A DNA stretch of 64,000 nucleotides. Origin: Clostridia bacterium (GTDB lineage Bacteria > Bacillota > Clostridia > Christensenellales > UBA1242). Below are positions 46,110-56,300 of this stretch, in pieces. The notes below the pieces were generated by a model. It did no database searches. It saw only the letters and a program-made list of their open reading frames with translations, and had not been told where the DNA came from. Location of the stretch: positions 42,912 to 106,911 of the forward strand of contig CAAGAO010000030.1 in assembly GCA_900767835.1 (NCBI GenBank). The letters are read 5' to 3'. Each line of letters begins with the position of its first letter. Position 1 is the first letter of the stretch. Made by a program: the position numbers and the translations under genes.

Positions 46110-46152
46110 AAAAAAAACCTTCTCAGAAACGATTTACATTTATGTGAAGGTC
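46110..46152 (-). terminator. Terminator of the SLOG gene
   Basis: ACCTTC pairs with GAAGGT around a long loop; on the minus strand a run of eight T follows. Confidence 0.75.
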
Positions 46153-46210
46153 TAAAAAATAAAATACAAATATAGGCGGTAGTTGTCTTATAGCCACAAA
46201 TTAGTAATTA

Positions 46211-46717
46211 TTAAGGTTTGACAATAACCACTTCTTTGTTGACGATTTTTGCCATATTTATTGTCTGGTATGTTCCACCAGACTTTTTTCCATTGTAGAC
46301 GGCAATAATGCGGCTAGAACGGTCAATCATATACTTATTGCGCTTTGCCATACAATCATTGAAATAAAGGATATTTGACACGGTTGTGACCTTATCAGCG
46401 AGACTTAAAATGTTTTGATATCTCATAATGCTTTCGTCATTCCATTTAGCAGTTTGATTTATACAAGGCAAGGCACATTCTAGAATGATATCAGGGTAGG
46501 TTGTTTTTAGTTCAAGAACGATCTCAGCGGCAATCATATCAACACCAAGAGCCATGCCAGAAATAAAATGCCTGCAGCCTTGCTCGACGCTTGTGATAAT
46601 TGCTTTTCTAAACTTACGCTTAAAAATCCAAAACCTTATACCAGATTCATTGTATTTCCAAGGTAATCGTGATGACTGATGCCCAGTAAAACAGCATATT
46701 AATTCTAAATCTGACAC
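46211..46717 (-). CDS. SLOG-domain (DUF1273/YpsA-like) protein
   Basis: Start set at a GTG (46717) with GGAGG 5-6 nt upstream; the longer frame runs into that Shine-Dalgarno site. The 168 residues begin LELICCFTGHQSSRLPW and continue with GCRHFISGMALGVDMIAAE, then ALPCINQTAKWNDESIMRYQ and AVYNGKKSGGTYQTINMAK. This is the Rossmann-like SLOG fold of the DUF1273/YpsA group, thought to bind nucleotides or ligand signals and often found in phages and defence islands. It diverges from an XRE regulator gene. Confidence 0.88.
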   Translation of the reverse strand: MSDLELICCFTGHQSSRLPWKYNESGIRFWIFKRKFRKAIITSVEQGCRHFISGMALGVDMIAAEIVLELKTTYPDIILECALPCINQTAKWNDESIMRYQNILSLADKVTTVSNILYFNDCMAKRNKYMIDRSSRIIAVYNGKKSGGTYQTINMAKIVNKEVVIVKP

Positions 46718-46751
46718 AATAACCTCCATAAGTACAATGTGCGACACTTAT

Positions 46752-46780
46752 ATAATACTAAATAGTGATAAAAAAGTCAA
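46752..46780 (-). promoter_or_regulatory. Promoter of the SLOG gene
   Basis: On the minus strand TTGACT, 17-nt spacer, TATTAT. CACTTAT (near 46745) and ATAAGTG (near 46782) frame it as an inverted pair. Confidence 0.8.
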
Positions 46781-46858
46781 TCATAAGTGCCGAATACTTC
46801 ACTTATACACACTAACCACTCGTGGTAAAATTGTGTAAAATAAATGGAGGTAAATAAA

Positions 46859-47101
46859 ATGACCTTAAATAAAGCGTTTGCCCTTAGAATAAGCGATATT
46901 TTAGTTAGCAAAAAGATGTCAAAATATCAATTGGAGAAGAAATCTGGCATATCGCATTCTGCACTTAGATATATTTTCAATGAAGTTAACTCAGATGTAA
47001 GGTTTTCAACTATAGTAAAAGTAGTTGATGCACTAGATATGACACTGGATGAATTTTTCAATGACTCAATATTCAAATTGGAAAATCTAGATATTGAGTA
47101 A
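46859..47101 (+). CDS. XRE-family regulator divergent from the SLOG gene
   Basis: Start at 46859 with GGAGG at about 46846; the earlier ATG at 46844 overlaps that site. The 80 residues are one helix-turn-helix domain: ISDILVSKKMSKYQLEKKSGISHSALRYIFNEVNSDVRFSTIVKVVDALDMTLDEFF. Its position opposite the SLOG gene suggests it controls that pair. Confidence 0.88.
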   Translation: MTLNKAFALRISDILVSKKMSKYQLEKKSGISHSALRYIFNEVNSDVRFSTIVKVVDALDMTLDEFFNDSIFKLENLDIE

Positions 47102-47134
47102 TGATAATTTACAAATGAACCGCATTTTAGTGGT

Positions 47135-47374
47135 TCATTTTTTTGTATTAGATAAAAACTTTACAGTGAATTCATTTACTTCGGCATTATCAATTAGATG
47201 GAGTTCGCCAATTTCGTGATCCAAAGCACGATATAGTTTAAGTTGATCATCATTAAGTGTTTGGATAAATGCTTCTTCGACACTTATATCTTTGTTTAAT
47301 TGTTCGCTGTATTTGGCACTGACTTTTCGTTCGCTAAACGAAATATTAATAATTCTTAAAAAATTGTTTTTCAT
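47135..47374 (-). CDS. Small DUF6809-like protein
   Basis: 79 residues; start at 47374 follows ACGAGGTG, and the longer frame lacks a site. The helical pattern SEQLNKDISVEEAFIQTLNDDQLKLYRALDHEIGELHLIDNAEVNEFTVKFL recalls DUF6809-type proteins that accompany phage or mobile genes. The assignment is by pattern only. Confidence 0.6.
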   Translation of the reverse strand: MKNNFLRIINISFSERKVSAKYSEQLNKDISVEEAFIQTLNDDQLKLYRALDHEIGELHLIDNAEVNEFTVKFLSNTKK

Positions 47375-47569
47375 AAGACACCTCGTAAAATTTGTTATGT
47401 TGTAACTTAATAAAAACATAATAGCAACTATTTCACCAATTTTTAATACAACCTTTATTTCTAGAAGTTTTTATCACTCATTATCAAAAGTTAGAATGCA
47501 TTAGAAAATAGGGGAATTATAATTATTATCGAAAGGAGGTATAGATCAAAAGTCGATAAAGGAGATATT

Positions 47570-48208
47570 ATGGAAAACGATTTTATTTTTACATTGAAAG
47601 ACTTTTCTTTTGAGGTAATTATAATCGCACTTTGTGTTTTTGGACTAACAATGTTAGTAAAATGGCCAATAAAAAAGTATACATCGAAGTTTGAAGAAAA
47701 TAAGAGAAAAGCAATAAACACAGTAATTATTTTCATTCCGATGATTCTTTCGTTTTCTATTTGTACTTTATATAGTGGAATATTCAAACATGATTGGTTT
47801 AGTATTTCAATTTTACATAACAGTACAAATGCCTATATTTTATCAGTATCCTTATATGCTATAGTTTCCAGAATTATCAATATGATTAAAGCCGGAAGTG
47901 TAAAAACTGCTGAACTTGGCAAAGAAGCTGTTAAGTATATAAAGAAAAACATTAAGATAATATCTAAAACAGTAAAAGTTGATGAATCAAAATTGCAAGA
48001 GTTAGTAAAAGAAATTGAAAGATTGCTAGCACTTAAAACTAAATTGTCCGAAAATACTGTTTTACAAGATATAGCTACAGCGGAAAAATTCGATACACAA
48101 ATTGAAGATTTAGAATCTCAAAAAAAGTCGATCGAGGCTTCATTAAAGGAGCAAAAACAATTGCTAAATGCATATGAAAATTCATTAAAAACAAATTCTA
48201 AACAATAA
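47570..48208 (+). CDS. Holin-like membrane protein with coiled-coil tail
   Basis: 212 residues behind AAAGGAG. Three hydrophobic segments (about 15-33, 46-68, 79-100) are followed by a basic loop and a long coiled coil to the C-terminus (ELVKEIERLLALKTKLSENT...). It heads an operon of tail-fibre-like genes. Phage holins are small and have 1-3 such helices, so a holin-like role is possible. The coiled coil is unusual. A second GAAAGGAGG 35 nt upstream has no start codon after it. Function uncertain. Confidence 0.65.
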   Translation: MENDFIFTLKDFSFEVIIIALCVFGLTMLVKWPIKKYTSKFEENKRKAINTVIIFIPMILSFSICTLYSGIFKHDWFSISILHNSTNAYILSVSLYAIVSRIINMIKAGSVKTAELGKEAVKYIKKNIKIISKTVKVDESKLQELVKEIERLLALKTKLSENTVLQDIATAEKFDTQIEDLESQKKSIEASLKEQKQLLNAYENSLKTNSKQ

Positions 48209-48218
48209 GGAGAAAATT

Positions 48219-48869
48219 ATGGAAGCAAATTTTAAAAACAGGAAATCACAATACCCTAATAGAAGGAAAATAACTATCGTAAAGCAAAGTGCAAACGAAA
48301 TGGTTGCAGATATTGTTGCAGATGAAGGACTGGTTGAAGAAGCAGGCACTGCTATTACAGCCGAAATTATGAATCAAATCATCACAAATGTAAATAACAG
48401 CGTTCAAGAATCAGGAGAAGCTAAAGAAACTGCGAATATTGCTAAAACAACAGCAAATGAAACGAAAACAGAATCAGGAGAAGCAAAACAGTTGGCGCAA
48501 ACTGCACTTACCAATTCACAAACAGCATTGGAAAAAGCAAATGCTGTAGAACAGCAAGTTGTTCAAGGTCTTGGTACAATTGTAACTGTTGGCGGACAAA
48601 ACCAACAAACATTCAATGCAGACTCTAAGGCAGATGCTACTGCTTTGAGCAACGAAATCACGGCAAGACAAGAAAGTTGCAATCAATTAAGTTCTGAGTT
48701 AACTTCGGAAAAACAAAGTAGACAAGGATCTGATGATTTGTTGAGTCAAAGAATTGAAACTCTTACTCAAGGCTTGTCAGAATCTGTAAACACAAACAAA
48801 GTAAAAATTAATAATTGGAAACTAACAATGGGAAGTGATAATTGCCTATATGTTGATTTTGAAAACTAA
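48219..48869 (+). CDS. Phage tail/fibre-like coiled-coil protein
   Basis: 216 residues, 10 nt after the previous gene. The N-terminus (RRKITIVKQSANEMVADIVADEGLVEEAGTAI) resembles the start of many baseplate or tail-fibre adaptor proteins. The rest is heptad-rich, with Ala/Thr/Gln/Glu repeats (SGEAKETANIAKTTANETKTESGEAKQLAQTALTNSQTALEKANAVEQQV), typical of a trimeric fibre shaft, and the end carries a short globular tip. Gene order shaft then tip fits. Confidence 0.72.
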   Translation: MEANFKNRKSQYPNRRKITIVKQSANEMVADIVADEGLVEEAGTAITAEIMNQIITNVNNSVQESGEAKETANIAKTTANETKTESGEAKQLAQTALTNSQTALEKANAVEQQVVQGLGTIVTVGGQNQQTFNADSKADATALSNEITARQESCNQLSSELTSEKQSRQGSDDLLSQRIETLTQGLSESVNTNKVKINNWKLTMGSDNCLYVDFEN

Positions 48870-48887
48870 TAGTAAAGGAGAAGTATT

Positions 48888-50477
48888 ATGTCTTTAAAAA
48901 TTGGAAACAATGGAGTGTTGCGATGTAATATAGTTAGATACAACTGGAAACAGGCTCGAAACATGATCGCAGATGGTAGCGGGGGAAATATTTCTACAAG
49001 TTGGACTTTTAACAATGCAAATTTTAATAATATAAGAGGATATAAAAGTTATCGTTGTTATATAGTTAATGCGGGTGGTACTATGTCTCAAAAGTTGCCT
49101 AAACTTTATGCCAACCGTAAATATTATTTGTCACTCCGTGTTTATAATGGCGACGCAACTGCGAATGGGGCTGTTCGAATATTAAACGCAAATCAAGACA
49201 ACTTGGGACAAATCTATTTAGGTAAAAACTATAGTCAGTGGACATTGGTATCAAAAATTATTGAAATCACATCAGATGTCGATAATGCCACAGTCAATGC
49301 AATAGCATATGGAACAGCAATCAATGTTTGTCGATTTATTATGGTTGATTTAACAGATACATTTGGCCAAGGTAATGAGCCAACAAAAGACTGGTGTGAT
49401 AACAACATCAGAGAGCAGGAGACAATCACAAATTTTGGATGCAGGTCAACAAATATTTCACAAGATAACTATAACGATAGGTGGGTTGCAAATATTGAAA
49501 ATCAACCGATAACAGTTCACAAACATAATTATCTTGAATTGGATTCTAACTGGGAACCTCGTGAGTATATGTATGGGTTGATCGCCAATACACAAACTAA
49601 CAGTGGTGGTGGATTTGTTTCAAGTGATTCATATGATTTTGAAAAAGATAATAAATTATATTTCTACATTGATGCTCTTTGTGGTCAAAATCTATTGAAT
49701 AGATGGGTAACATTCAATTTCCCTATTAACAAAACATTCAATATTGGAACTTCTGCACAAACTATTACAAATGGCAATAGGTTTAGCGGCGGTGGCGGAA
49801 TGAGCGGCTGGAAGAGACTAAGTTGTTATGGCGCAAATAGTAGTGTAGAAAGTGGTAAATATCAAGGCAAAATTTATATTAATAATAATAAATTGGATGA
49901 TTGGGTTCGTGTTACTGCAATAAATATTATGAATCCAAGAACTTCTGTAGATATTTATAATCAAAGTTATGGAACAAATATAACTGTTGATGACATTAAC
50001 AAAGAGTGGTGTGATAGATGGATCGATGCTAGAAGTTCACCTATTATCCATATTAAAGATCCAAACAATACAACAATCAAGTTTAATCCAGCTAAGAAGG
50101 TAAATAGGAGTGAAGTTTATTCGTATACAAGAGAAACACTTAATTCTTATCTTACATTAAGAAATGATACCTGGACAACAGATGCAGACAATTCACATTT
50201 AAGACCTGGAGATTTTGCTTATTTTGATATTTTGATCAGTGATGAGGATAACAAAAAGGCTAGATTCTTCGTTGAAATTCTTGAAGTTAATTCGAATAAC
50301 CTTGTCGTAAATAATTTATATTATTATGATATTAACCAAAGTGGTTATAACAATATTAATAGTGTTGATATTCAATGTAATGATATAGTTATCAGACCAG
50401 AGCTCACAACTGTGAAGTTTGATCATACTACTGGAACAATCTATTGCACAAAATTGGAAAGGGAAGCAGATTATTAA
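48888..50477 (+). CDS. Phage tail-fibre-like receptor-binding protein
   Basis: 529 residues, GGAG-led, 18 nt after the shaft gene. The beta-rich sequence contains two related modules, each ending in an FGQGNEPTKDWCD-like or NITVDDINKEWCD motif; phage tail proteins often carry such FG(x)GNEP...W(C) carbohydrate-binding-like modules. The middle is Asn/Gly-rich with FSGGGGMSGWKR. The C-terminal 140 residues have a separate beta domain. Likely a tip or receptor-binding subunit. No capsid, portal, terminase or tail-sheath gene is near. Confidence 0.68.
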   Translation: MSLKIGNNGVLRCNIVRYNWKQARNMIADGSGGNISTSWTFNNANFNNIRGYKSYRCYIVNAGGTMSQKLPKLYANRKYYLSLRVYNGDATANGAVRILNANQDNLGQIYLGKNYSQWTLVSKIIEITSDVDNATVNAIAYGTAINVCRFIMVDLTDTFGQGNEPTKDWCDNNIREQETITNFGCRSTNISQDNYNDRWVANIENQPITVHKHNYLELDSNWEPREYMYGLIANTQTNSGGGFVSSDSYDFEKDNKLYFYIDALCGQNLLNRWVTFNFPINKTFNIGTSAQTITNGNRFSGGGGMSGWKRLSCYGANSSVESGKYQGKIYINNNKLDDWVRVTAINIMNPRTSVDIYNQSYGTNITVDDINKEWCDRWIDARSSPIIHIKDPNNTTIKFNPAKKVNRSEVYSYTRETLNSYLTLRNDTWTTDADNSHLRPGDFAYFDILISDEDNKKARFFVEILEVNSNNLVVNNLYYYDINQSGYNNINSVDIQCNDIVIRPELTTVKFDHTTGTIYCTKLEREADY

Positions 50478-50508
50478 AAATAAGGCACATTAAGTGCCTT
50501 ATTTTTTA
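50476..50508. terminator. Bidirectional terminator
   Basis: AAAAATAAGGCAC pairs with GTGCCTTATTTTT around ATTAA, between convergent genes. Confidence 0.92.
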
Positions 50509-51390
50509 GTCTATTTCTACATAAATAGGGAAGTGATCGCTTGCATAATGACCTTTATACTTCTTATCCATCACTTGATATTTGTTAATATTAAAGCTAT
50601 CAGGCAATTGAAGCATAAAATCTATTTTTACATTTGGATATTCTTCCTTGAAGTAATTGACCGTGCCTTTGGTTTCGTCTTCAAAACCTTGCCCAACATC
50701 CACAAAATGTTGTTTTGCAAGGGTAATGGCTTTACTATCTGGAGTGCAATTAAAGTCTCCCATTATGATAGTTGGGAGGTCGAATGTGCTTAATCTATCA
50801 TAAATCAGTTGAATGCTTTTTGTTTGAATTTCTTCACTCTTATAATCGAGATGTAAGTTACCAACAATAAATTCCTTGTTGGTATTTTTATTTTTCAAAA
50901 TTACGAATGTACAGATTCTAAAACAGGCCGAATCCCAGGTGTTACTCATTTCATCAGGAGTGTCACTAAGCCAAAATGTTTGGGTATCAATAAGCTCATA
51001 TAGGTCAGCCCTATAGAAGATCGGCAAACATTCTTTTAGAGCATTTGTATCTCTGTATGTTGCGACCGAGTTATATCCCTTGAGAAATTTTTTGAAGAAC
51101 TCATATTGTTTTTCTTTATTTTCTTGCATACAGATTATTGAAGGGGTACTTTCTTGTAAAAGATTGCAAATAAGAGAAGCACGATATTTCCAACTAAACT
51201 CGTCTTTATCGGCATCTGTAATGCATCTAACATTAAAGGTCATAATGGACTGGGTTGTTGCGGTTTTGTCAATCCTTATTCTTCGCATGCTTGTAGACCA
51301 ATAAGCCAGGTCATCTTTATACACTATACCCAGAACAGCACAAGAAATCATCAAAACTATAACTATAGACCAAATAATAATTTTTTTCAT
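50506..51390 (-). CDS. Membrane-anchored endonuclease/exonuclease/phosphatase-family protein
   Basis: 294 residues starting with a signal anchor (IIIWSIVIVLMISCAVLGIV), so the catalytic domain faces outside. EEP-fold motifs are present: SIMTFNVRC, CMQENKEKQ (catalytic E), GNLHLDYK, IIMGDFNCTPDS and ASDHFPIYVEID. The family includes DNases, sphingomyelinases and phosphatases; the substrate cannot be told. A surface nuclease could degrade DNA outside the cell, for instance competing DNA or in a contact-dependent system. Confidence 0.85.
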   Translation of the reverse strand: MKKIIIWSIVIVLMISCAVLGIVYKDDLAYWSTSMRRIRIDKTATTQSIMTFNVRCITDADKDEFSWKYRASLICNLLQESTPSIICMQENKEKQYEFFKKFLKGYNSVATYRDTNALKECLPIFYRADLYELIDTQTFWLSDTPDEMSNTWDSACFRICTFVILKNKNTNKEFIVGNLHLDYKSEEIQTKSIQLIYDRLSTFDLPTIIMGDFNCTPDSKAITLAKQHFVDVGQGFEDETKGTVNYFKEEYPNVKIDFMLQLPDSFNINKYQVMDKKYKGHYASDHFPIYVEID

Positions 51391-51874
51391 ATTTTATTCC
51401 TCACTTTTGATTATACAATAAAATGACAAAGATTACAACGTATACAGTCTTTGTTATTGTGCGTTTATAATTTTTATTTTGATTTTTTATAATTATTTAC
51501 AACTAAAAACTTAAATGGGGGAATGCATCTTTTTTCGTTTGGGTTATCATTAAAACGGTGAAATGATTTTTATAATAATATAATTCATAGTTGTGTAAAT
51601 TATCTTATATATCCTAATTCAACATGAATTTCATTTATATGAAAGTGCAGTTGGTTTTGATTTGTTCATATTTTTTTAAGAATTATGCCCAATTGTCTGC
51701 CATAAAACCATACAAAAATTTTGTTTCTATATGATGAATGATTGTCTAAATTATCATATTAAAAGGAATTCTCCGCTATAAGATAATAGTCAATCTCACC
51801 AATCAGAGATAGGGTATGTCTAAGTAATAACTTATGATTCTTTTTTAAAGTTTAAGTCGTATACGACAATGAAA
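51391..51874. other. Gap with decayed sequence
   Basis: About 480 nt without an intact gene. Minus-strand frames here are broken every few codons (for example a short frame beginning MVLWQTIGHNS), so this may be part of the same decayed gene as the one at 51875-52115. Confidence 0.5.
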
Positions 51875-52115
51875 TCATAAATTTTCATACAAATAATGTT
51901 TCCACTGGTATAATATACTAAAGTAGTGGGTAGTATTAAACTCTTTATCATCTTCACGAGTGAAACGAGATAGAACAACCTTATTATATCTAGCAATCAA
52001 TTTATAATATTGTCAAATTTCGGGAATGTTGTCTTTTCCATCATATTTGTAGTTCAAACTATCATAAATAAATACAAGATTACAGTTGTAAATTCTTAAT
52101 GGATGGTTGTAGCAT
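51875..52115 (-). pseudogene. Decayed gene with one in-frame TGA
   Basis: On the minus strand one frame reads, in part, CNLVFIYDSLNYKYDGKDN, a stop (TGA at 52013-52015), then LIARYNKVVLSRFTRED, NTTHYFSILYQWKHYLYENL and a final stop. The composition is protein-like on both sides of the TGA. TGA is a real stop in this genome, so the gene is broken. No family is recognised. Confidence 0.45.
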
Positions 52116-52154
52116 AAAAAATGTATTTATCTATGATTGATAAATACATTTTTA
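52116..52154. terminator. Hairpin terminator
   Basis: A 16-bp stem AAAAAATGTATTTATC/GATAAATACATTTTT with flanking A and T runs, downstream of the 86-residue gene on the minus strand. Confidence 0.85.
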
Positions 52155-52267
52155 AATATAACTATTTAAAATTATTTTTGTATAACTTAATATACTTGCA
52201 TAATTATATCTTTTATCTAATTATTATTAGTGAACTATAATAATATCAAATTTTGCATAAATAAAAT

Positions 52268-52528
52268 TTATTCCAAATCATCCCAAATTTGTTTTAGTTT
52301 TTTCCCATTGAACAAAGCGTTGTTTAGTAGGTCAATAGGTGTTTTATAGAAGATAGATGTTCTAAATCCATTTTGTTTAGTTCCAATAGTATATAGGAAT
52401 CCCTTTGGATCTGTAATCAAATTTATGTGTTGATTGTTATATATAAATGTAAACTCTTCATAATTATTAACATATCTGTCATAAAATTCATCCCAAGGGA
52501 AAATTGTACTAAATTTCTTTTTGTTCAT
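52268..52528 (-). CDS. Small hypothetical protein, 86 residues
   Basis: A strong AGGAGG site precedes the ATG. The sequence is soluble and rich in aromatic residues (FPWDEFYDRYVNNYEEFTFIYNNQHINLI). No domain recognised. Located behind the RHS gene and a membrane protein gene on the same strand, it could be an immunity-type protein; that is inference. Confidence 0.68.
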   Translation of the reverse strand: MNKKKFSTIFPWDEFYDRYVNNYEEFTFIYNNQHINLITDPKGFLYTIGTKQNGFRTSIFYKTPIDLLNNALFNGKKLKQIWDDLE

Positions 52529-52620
52529 ATTATCCTCCTAAACTATTTTTTTAAATTTTTTAAGAATTCAATAATAAATTTAAACAGATTTTTGAGTGAT
52601 CTCTACGGGGTTACTTCACT

Positions 52621-53313
52621 TTACTTAGTCCTTGTTTTTTCAATATCTTTATTTATTGAGTTGTTTTGAGTTGGAGTTTTTGTTTTCTTTCGAATTTTTT
52701 CTCCACGCTTTATTTTTAAATCTTCTCTGTTATATCCACCATACGAGTACCAATCTTTCATAATTTCATCAATATTAAATATAGTAGAGTTTCCACATTC
52801 ATTCATATTATGATTAATATAATTTAACATTTTAACAATTTGCCTTTTTGTATAGTAATTAATACACATTCTTGAGTTTTTACCATTCACTAATGAAAAT
52901 TCCAGATATTTTTTTGGCATTGAAGATGAGACCCACTTTGATTTAATCCTTTGATTTTTGGAATTTTTTTCACTTGCTATAATCGCAATACTTTTTATAT
53001 CTGAATAATTAACAAAGCATTTATATTGTATTCTTTCAAATTTTGGCAACATATCGCCAAAAGTATAAATGAAGTTCTTTCTTAAATTAATTTTAAAGCC
53101 CAGAAGAAACCTTATGGAAGAGTAAAGTAGAAATATTATTGTAAAAATTAATAGTATATTTTCAATTTCAAAAGGTAACTTTTGCTTAGGATCAATTGGT
53201 ATGCCGCAAAAAGGTAAGATAAAGATTAATAGTGATAAAGCAGTTAAGCCCCAGAAGAATATATTTAGTAAAATAAAACCTATAGAGTGTGGAATAAAAA
53301 TTCTTTTTTTCAT
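52621..53313 (-). CDS. Two-helix membrane protein, possible immunity partner of the RHS protein
   Basis: 230 residues. Two hydrophobic helices (about 10-35 and 52-72), then a PH-like beta domain (YKCFVNYSDIKSIAIIASEKN, KYLEFSLVNGKNSRMCINYYTKRQIVKML) and a basic tail. It begins 14 nt after the RHS gene ends, as immunity genes commonly do for polymorphic toxins. Its membrane location would suit protection against a membrane-acting toxin. No family can be named. Confidence 0.7.
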   Translation of the reverse strand: MKKRIFIPHSIGFILLNIFFWGLTALSLLIFILPFCGIPIDPKQKLPFEIENILLIFTIIFLLYSSIRFLLGFKINLRKNFIYTFGDMLPKFERIQYKCFVNYSDIKSIAIIASEKNSKNQRIKSKWVSSSMPKKYLEFSLVNGKNSRMCINYYTKRQIVKMLNYINHNMNECGNSTIFNIDEIMKDWYSYGGYNREDLKIKRGEKIRKKTKTPTQNNSINKDIEKTRTK

Positions 53314-53327
53314 GTATTATCTCCTTG

Positions 53328-56300
53328 TCATGTTAAAGCTGTTTTGAAAGTATCCATAACAGATTCGTACAAAGCTAGGCCAAACATTTTGCCAAAAGTT
53401 TTCCAAGAAATATGTTTAATTAAATCTTTTCTAAATTTTGTATAAATTTGATCAGTTATTGAACTCCAACTGCCTTGTCCGAAAGTAACTCCTTTAATAG
53501 CAAATTTAGTATCAATTATTCCCATAAAGGCTATGGAAATTGCTCCGTTTAAAGTTCCAGACTTTATTGAATTCATAAAGTTAAATTCTGTTCCGTAAAT
53601 AGTATGGTTAAAAGCATCACTTAACACGGTTGAAACTAATCCTGTAATGAATGCTGAAAGATAAGATCCAATTCCAGGGACAATAGAGAAAGCCCCACCG
53701 ATAAATCCGCCTATAGTGCTTCCAAGAAAATCTCCCCACGACCATTTCCATTCTCCTGTTGTGATTCCTTTAATAACTACTGAAGCACTGTAGGAAACTG
53801 CGCCCACAGCGGCACCTATTGCGGCAGCAATCAGTAAACCAATAAGGAAACTTATAAAATAACCATTTTCGTCAACTTGATTGACAGGATTGTTAAGGCA
53901 GTAAGCATAAAGGTTTAACCCATTGATTGTGATTTTTGTGATATCAAGAGTTAAAATGTCATCCGCATTAATAAATCTACAAACTTGTGGGTCGTAATAA
54001 CGACTATTAAGATAATACAAACCAGTTTCATAATCATAGTAGTAAGAACGATATCGGAATGGATTTTTCGCTGCAATGAAACGATTGATTATAGATGTAT
54101 CGGTAATGCTATAATCATTATTAATGATAGCATAAGTGCCATCAATTTGCAAGTATTTTGCGATGCAAACACCCCAAGCATCATATTCGTATTTCGCTAT
54201 TTGAGAACCATCTGCTGAATAAATGCCAATAATATCATTATTTGCATTTTTCTTATAATAGAAGTCGCTATCAACAATATTATTTTTTAGATGGAAGCCA
54301 ATAATATCATCAACACCATAATAGAAAGTTAAAGCATTTGAAGCGTCTTGTTGACGGATTATTTTATTGCCATTAAGGAAGTAATTTGTTGTAAAATCAT
54401 TTGCTTTTTTGCTAATTCTAATTCCATTAGCATTATATTTATATTCAGCTATATCTGCGAATTTGTCTAGTTGTCTACCATGAGACCAAACGAGCTCTTT
54501 GTTTCTATATAATGTAGGGTTGCCAATTGCATCATATTCAAACTTTTCGCCTTTGAATTCCATAAGTTGGTCACGCCAACCAGTTGAGCTGTAAGAGTAG
54601 GTAACAGGTATACCATCAAGTACATCAAGATTGTCTACAAGAGTAAATGGATATTCTATGCGTTCAGTGATATTTCCACCAGCATCATAAGCGAAGGTGG
54701 TTGTTTTTTCAAGGATTTTATTGTCTTCACGTATAATTCTTGATAATCCATCATACTTGTATCGTGCTATAAGACTATTGTTTTCACGAACTTCAGTAAT
54801 ATTACCTTTTTCATTGTATAGGTATCTTAATGAATTCTTGTTGATATTATTTGTTGCATATTGAATTTTTGAAACCAATGTTGATGTATGATCGCCGACT
54901 TTTAGATATGTGAATTCTTTTGAAATATTGTTAGTTGAAGTCTTGGAAACTCTTCCAAGTTTGTCATAGCTAACTTTTTGGTTTAAAATTTTCGAATCAT
55001 CTTGATTCAAAAGGGTTGTTTTACTTAGTTTTGATTCTGGTTTGCTTTCATTTTCATTGTATTCATATTTATAACTTAGCTTATTTCCATCAACGGTAAT
55101 AGTTGTATTAGTAATGTTTTTGTGTGAATCATCATATGAATTTTCAACAGTTAATTGCTTGTTGTGTTGATTATTTTCTTCCTTGTAAGTATTCCCAAAT
55201 TTATCATAGTATAACTTGTGGACATTATCAGATACTAGATCTTTTACGAAAACAAGATTTCCAAAAGTATCATAAACATTTTGAAGTATTAATTCTTCTT
55301 CTGAGTTTTTATCTTTTTTATAATAAGTCTCTAAGACATCATTATTATTATTAAAAGTTTGACGGAATTCTTCGTTGGAAGATAGAATAGTTGTTTCTTC
55401 ATCTTCACCATATGTTTTTGACAAATACTTATTATTTGCAATATCAATTTTTGTGATTCTTCCACGATCATCATAATCGTATTTTGTTTCAAAATTATTG
55501 TGCTTAAGCGATGTCATAAAATCAAGTGTGTAGCCAAATGTGTTTGTATTAGATACTCCATCAGCTGTAGCAGATGTCTCGATCAAATTATCATTTTGAT
55601 CATAATCGAAAGTTGTTGTAAAGCCATTTTTATCTTCTTTGGCCGAAACAATTCCTGTGCCATCAATGTTTTTATAATTTACTATTTTTTCTCCGAATTC
55701 GTTCAAACTTCCAGTTTCATTGCCTTTATCATCAACAAGTTTTTCTTTATAGAATTTGCTAGAAGGTTCGTATTTGTTGTAGGTAATTGTTTTTACAATA
55801 ATTCCATCTTTATTATAGATATTTTCTTTAACAATATCATTATAGTCGGTAACACGCAACAACTTGCCTTGTTTTGTATATTCATAAGTAGTAGTGAAAC
55901 CATTAGCAATTGAAACATTCTCATCTGTTTCATTTTCTTTTTTCTCAAAAACAACTTCTTTTACAAGTCTATCATCTTTATCGTACTCATAAATAGTAGA
56001 CCACTTAGAGTGAGCAGAATCTTTTCTTATAGGAAGATCGCTTGAGTTGTAAGTGATAGTTTCCCAATCTGCTTCTTTCAACATAAAGTCCGTGAACTTA
56101 ACATCCGATGCATTAACATTGTCAGTATAATCAAAATAACAAACAATATTTTTAATTTGTTTCTTTGTATCTAAGATAAAAGGAACTGCACAATATTGCC
56201 AACTAGTATTTCTCCAATCAAATGATTTTGAAACAGATTTAGTTGTATTATCTGAGAATGTTATCTCAATGCGAATTTCAAATTTGCGAGTTGTTGAGTC

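Noticed and set aside
52013..52015. TGA read as tryptophan
   Set aside because: Translating this TGA as Trp would join the decayed frame, but hisS ends in TGA and intact genes use TGG for Trp, so the code is standard.
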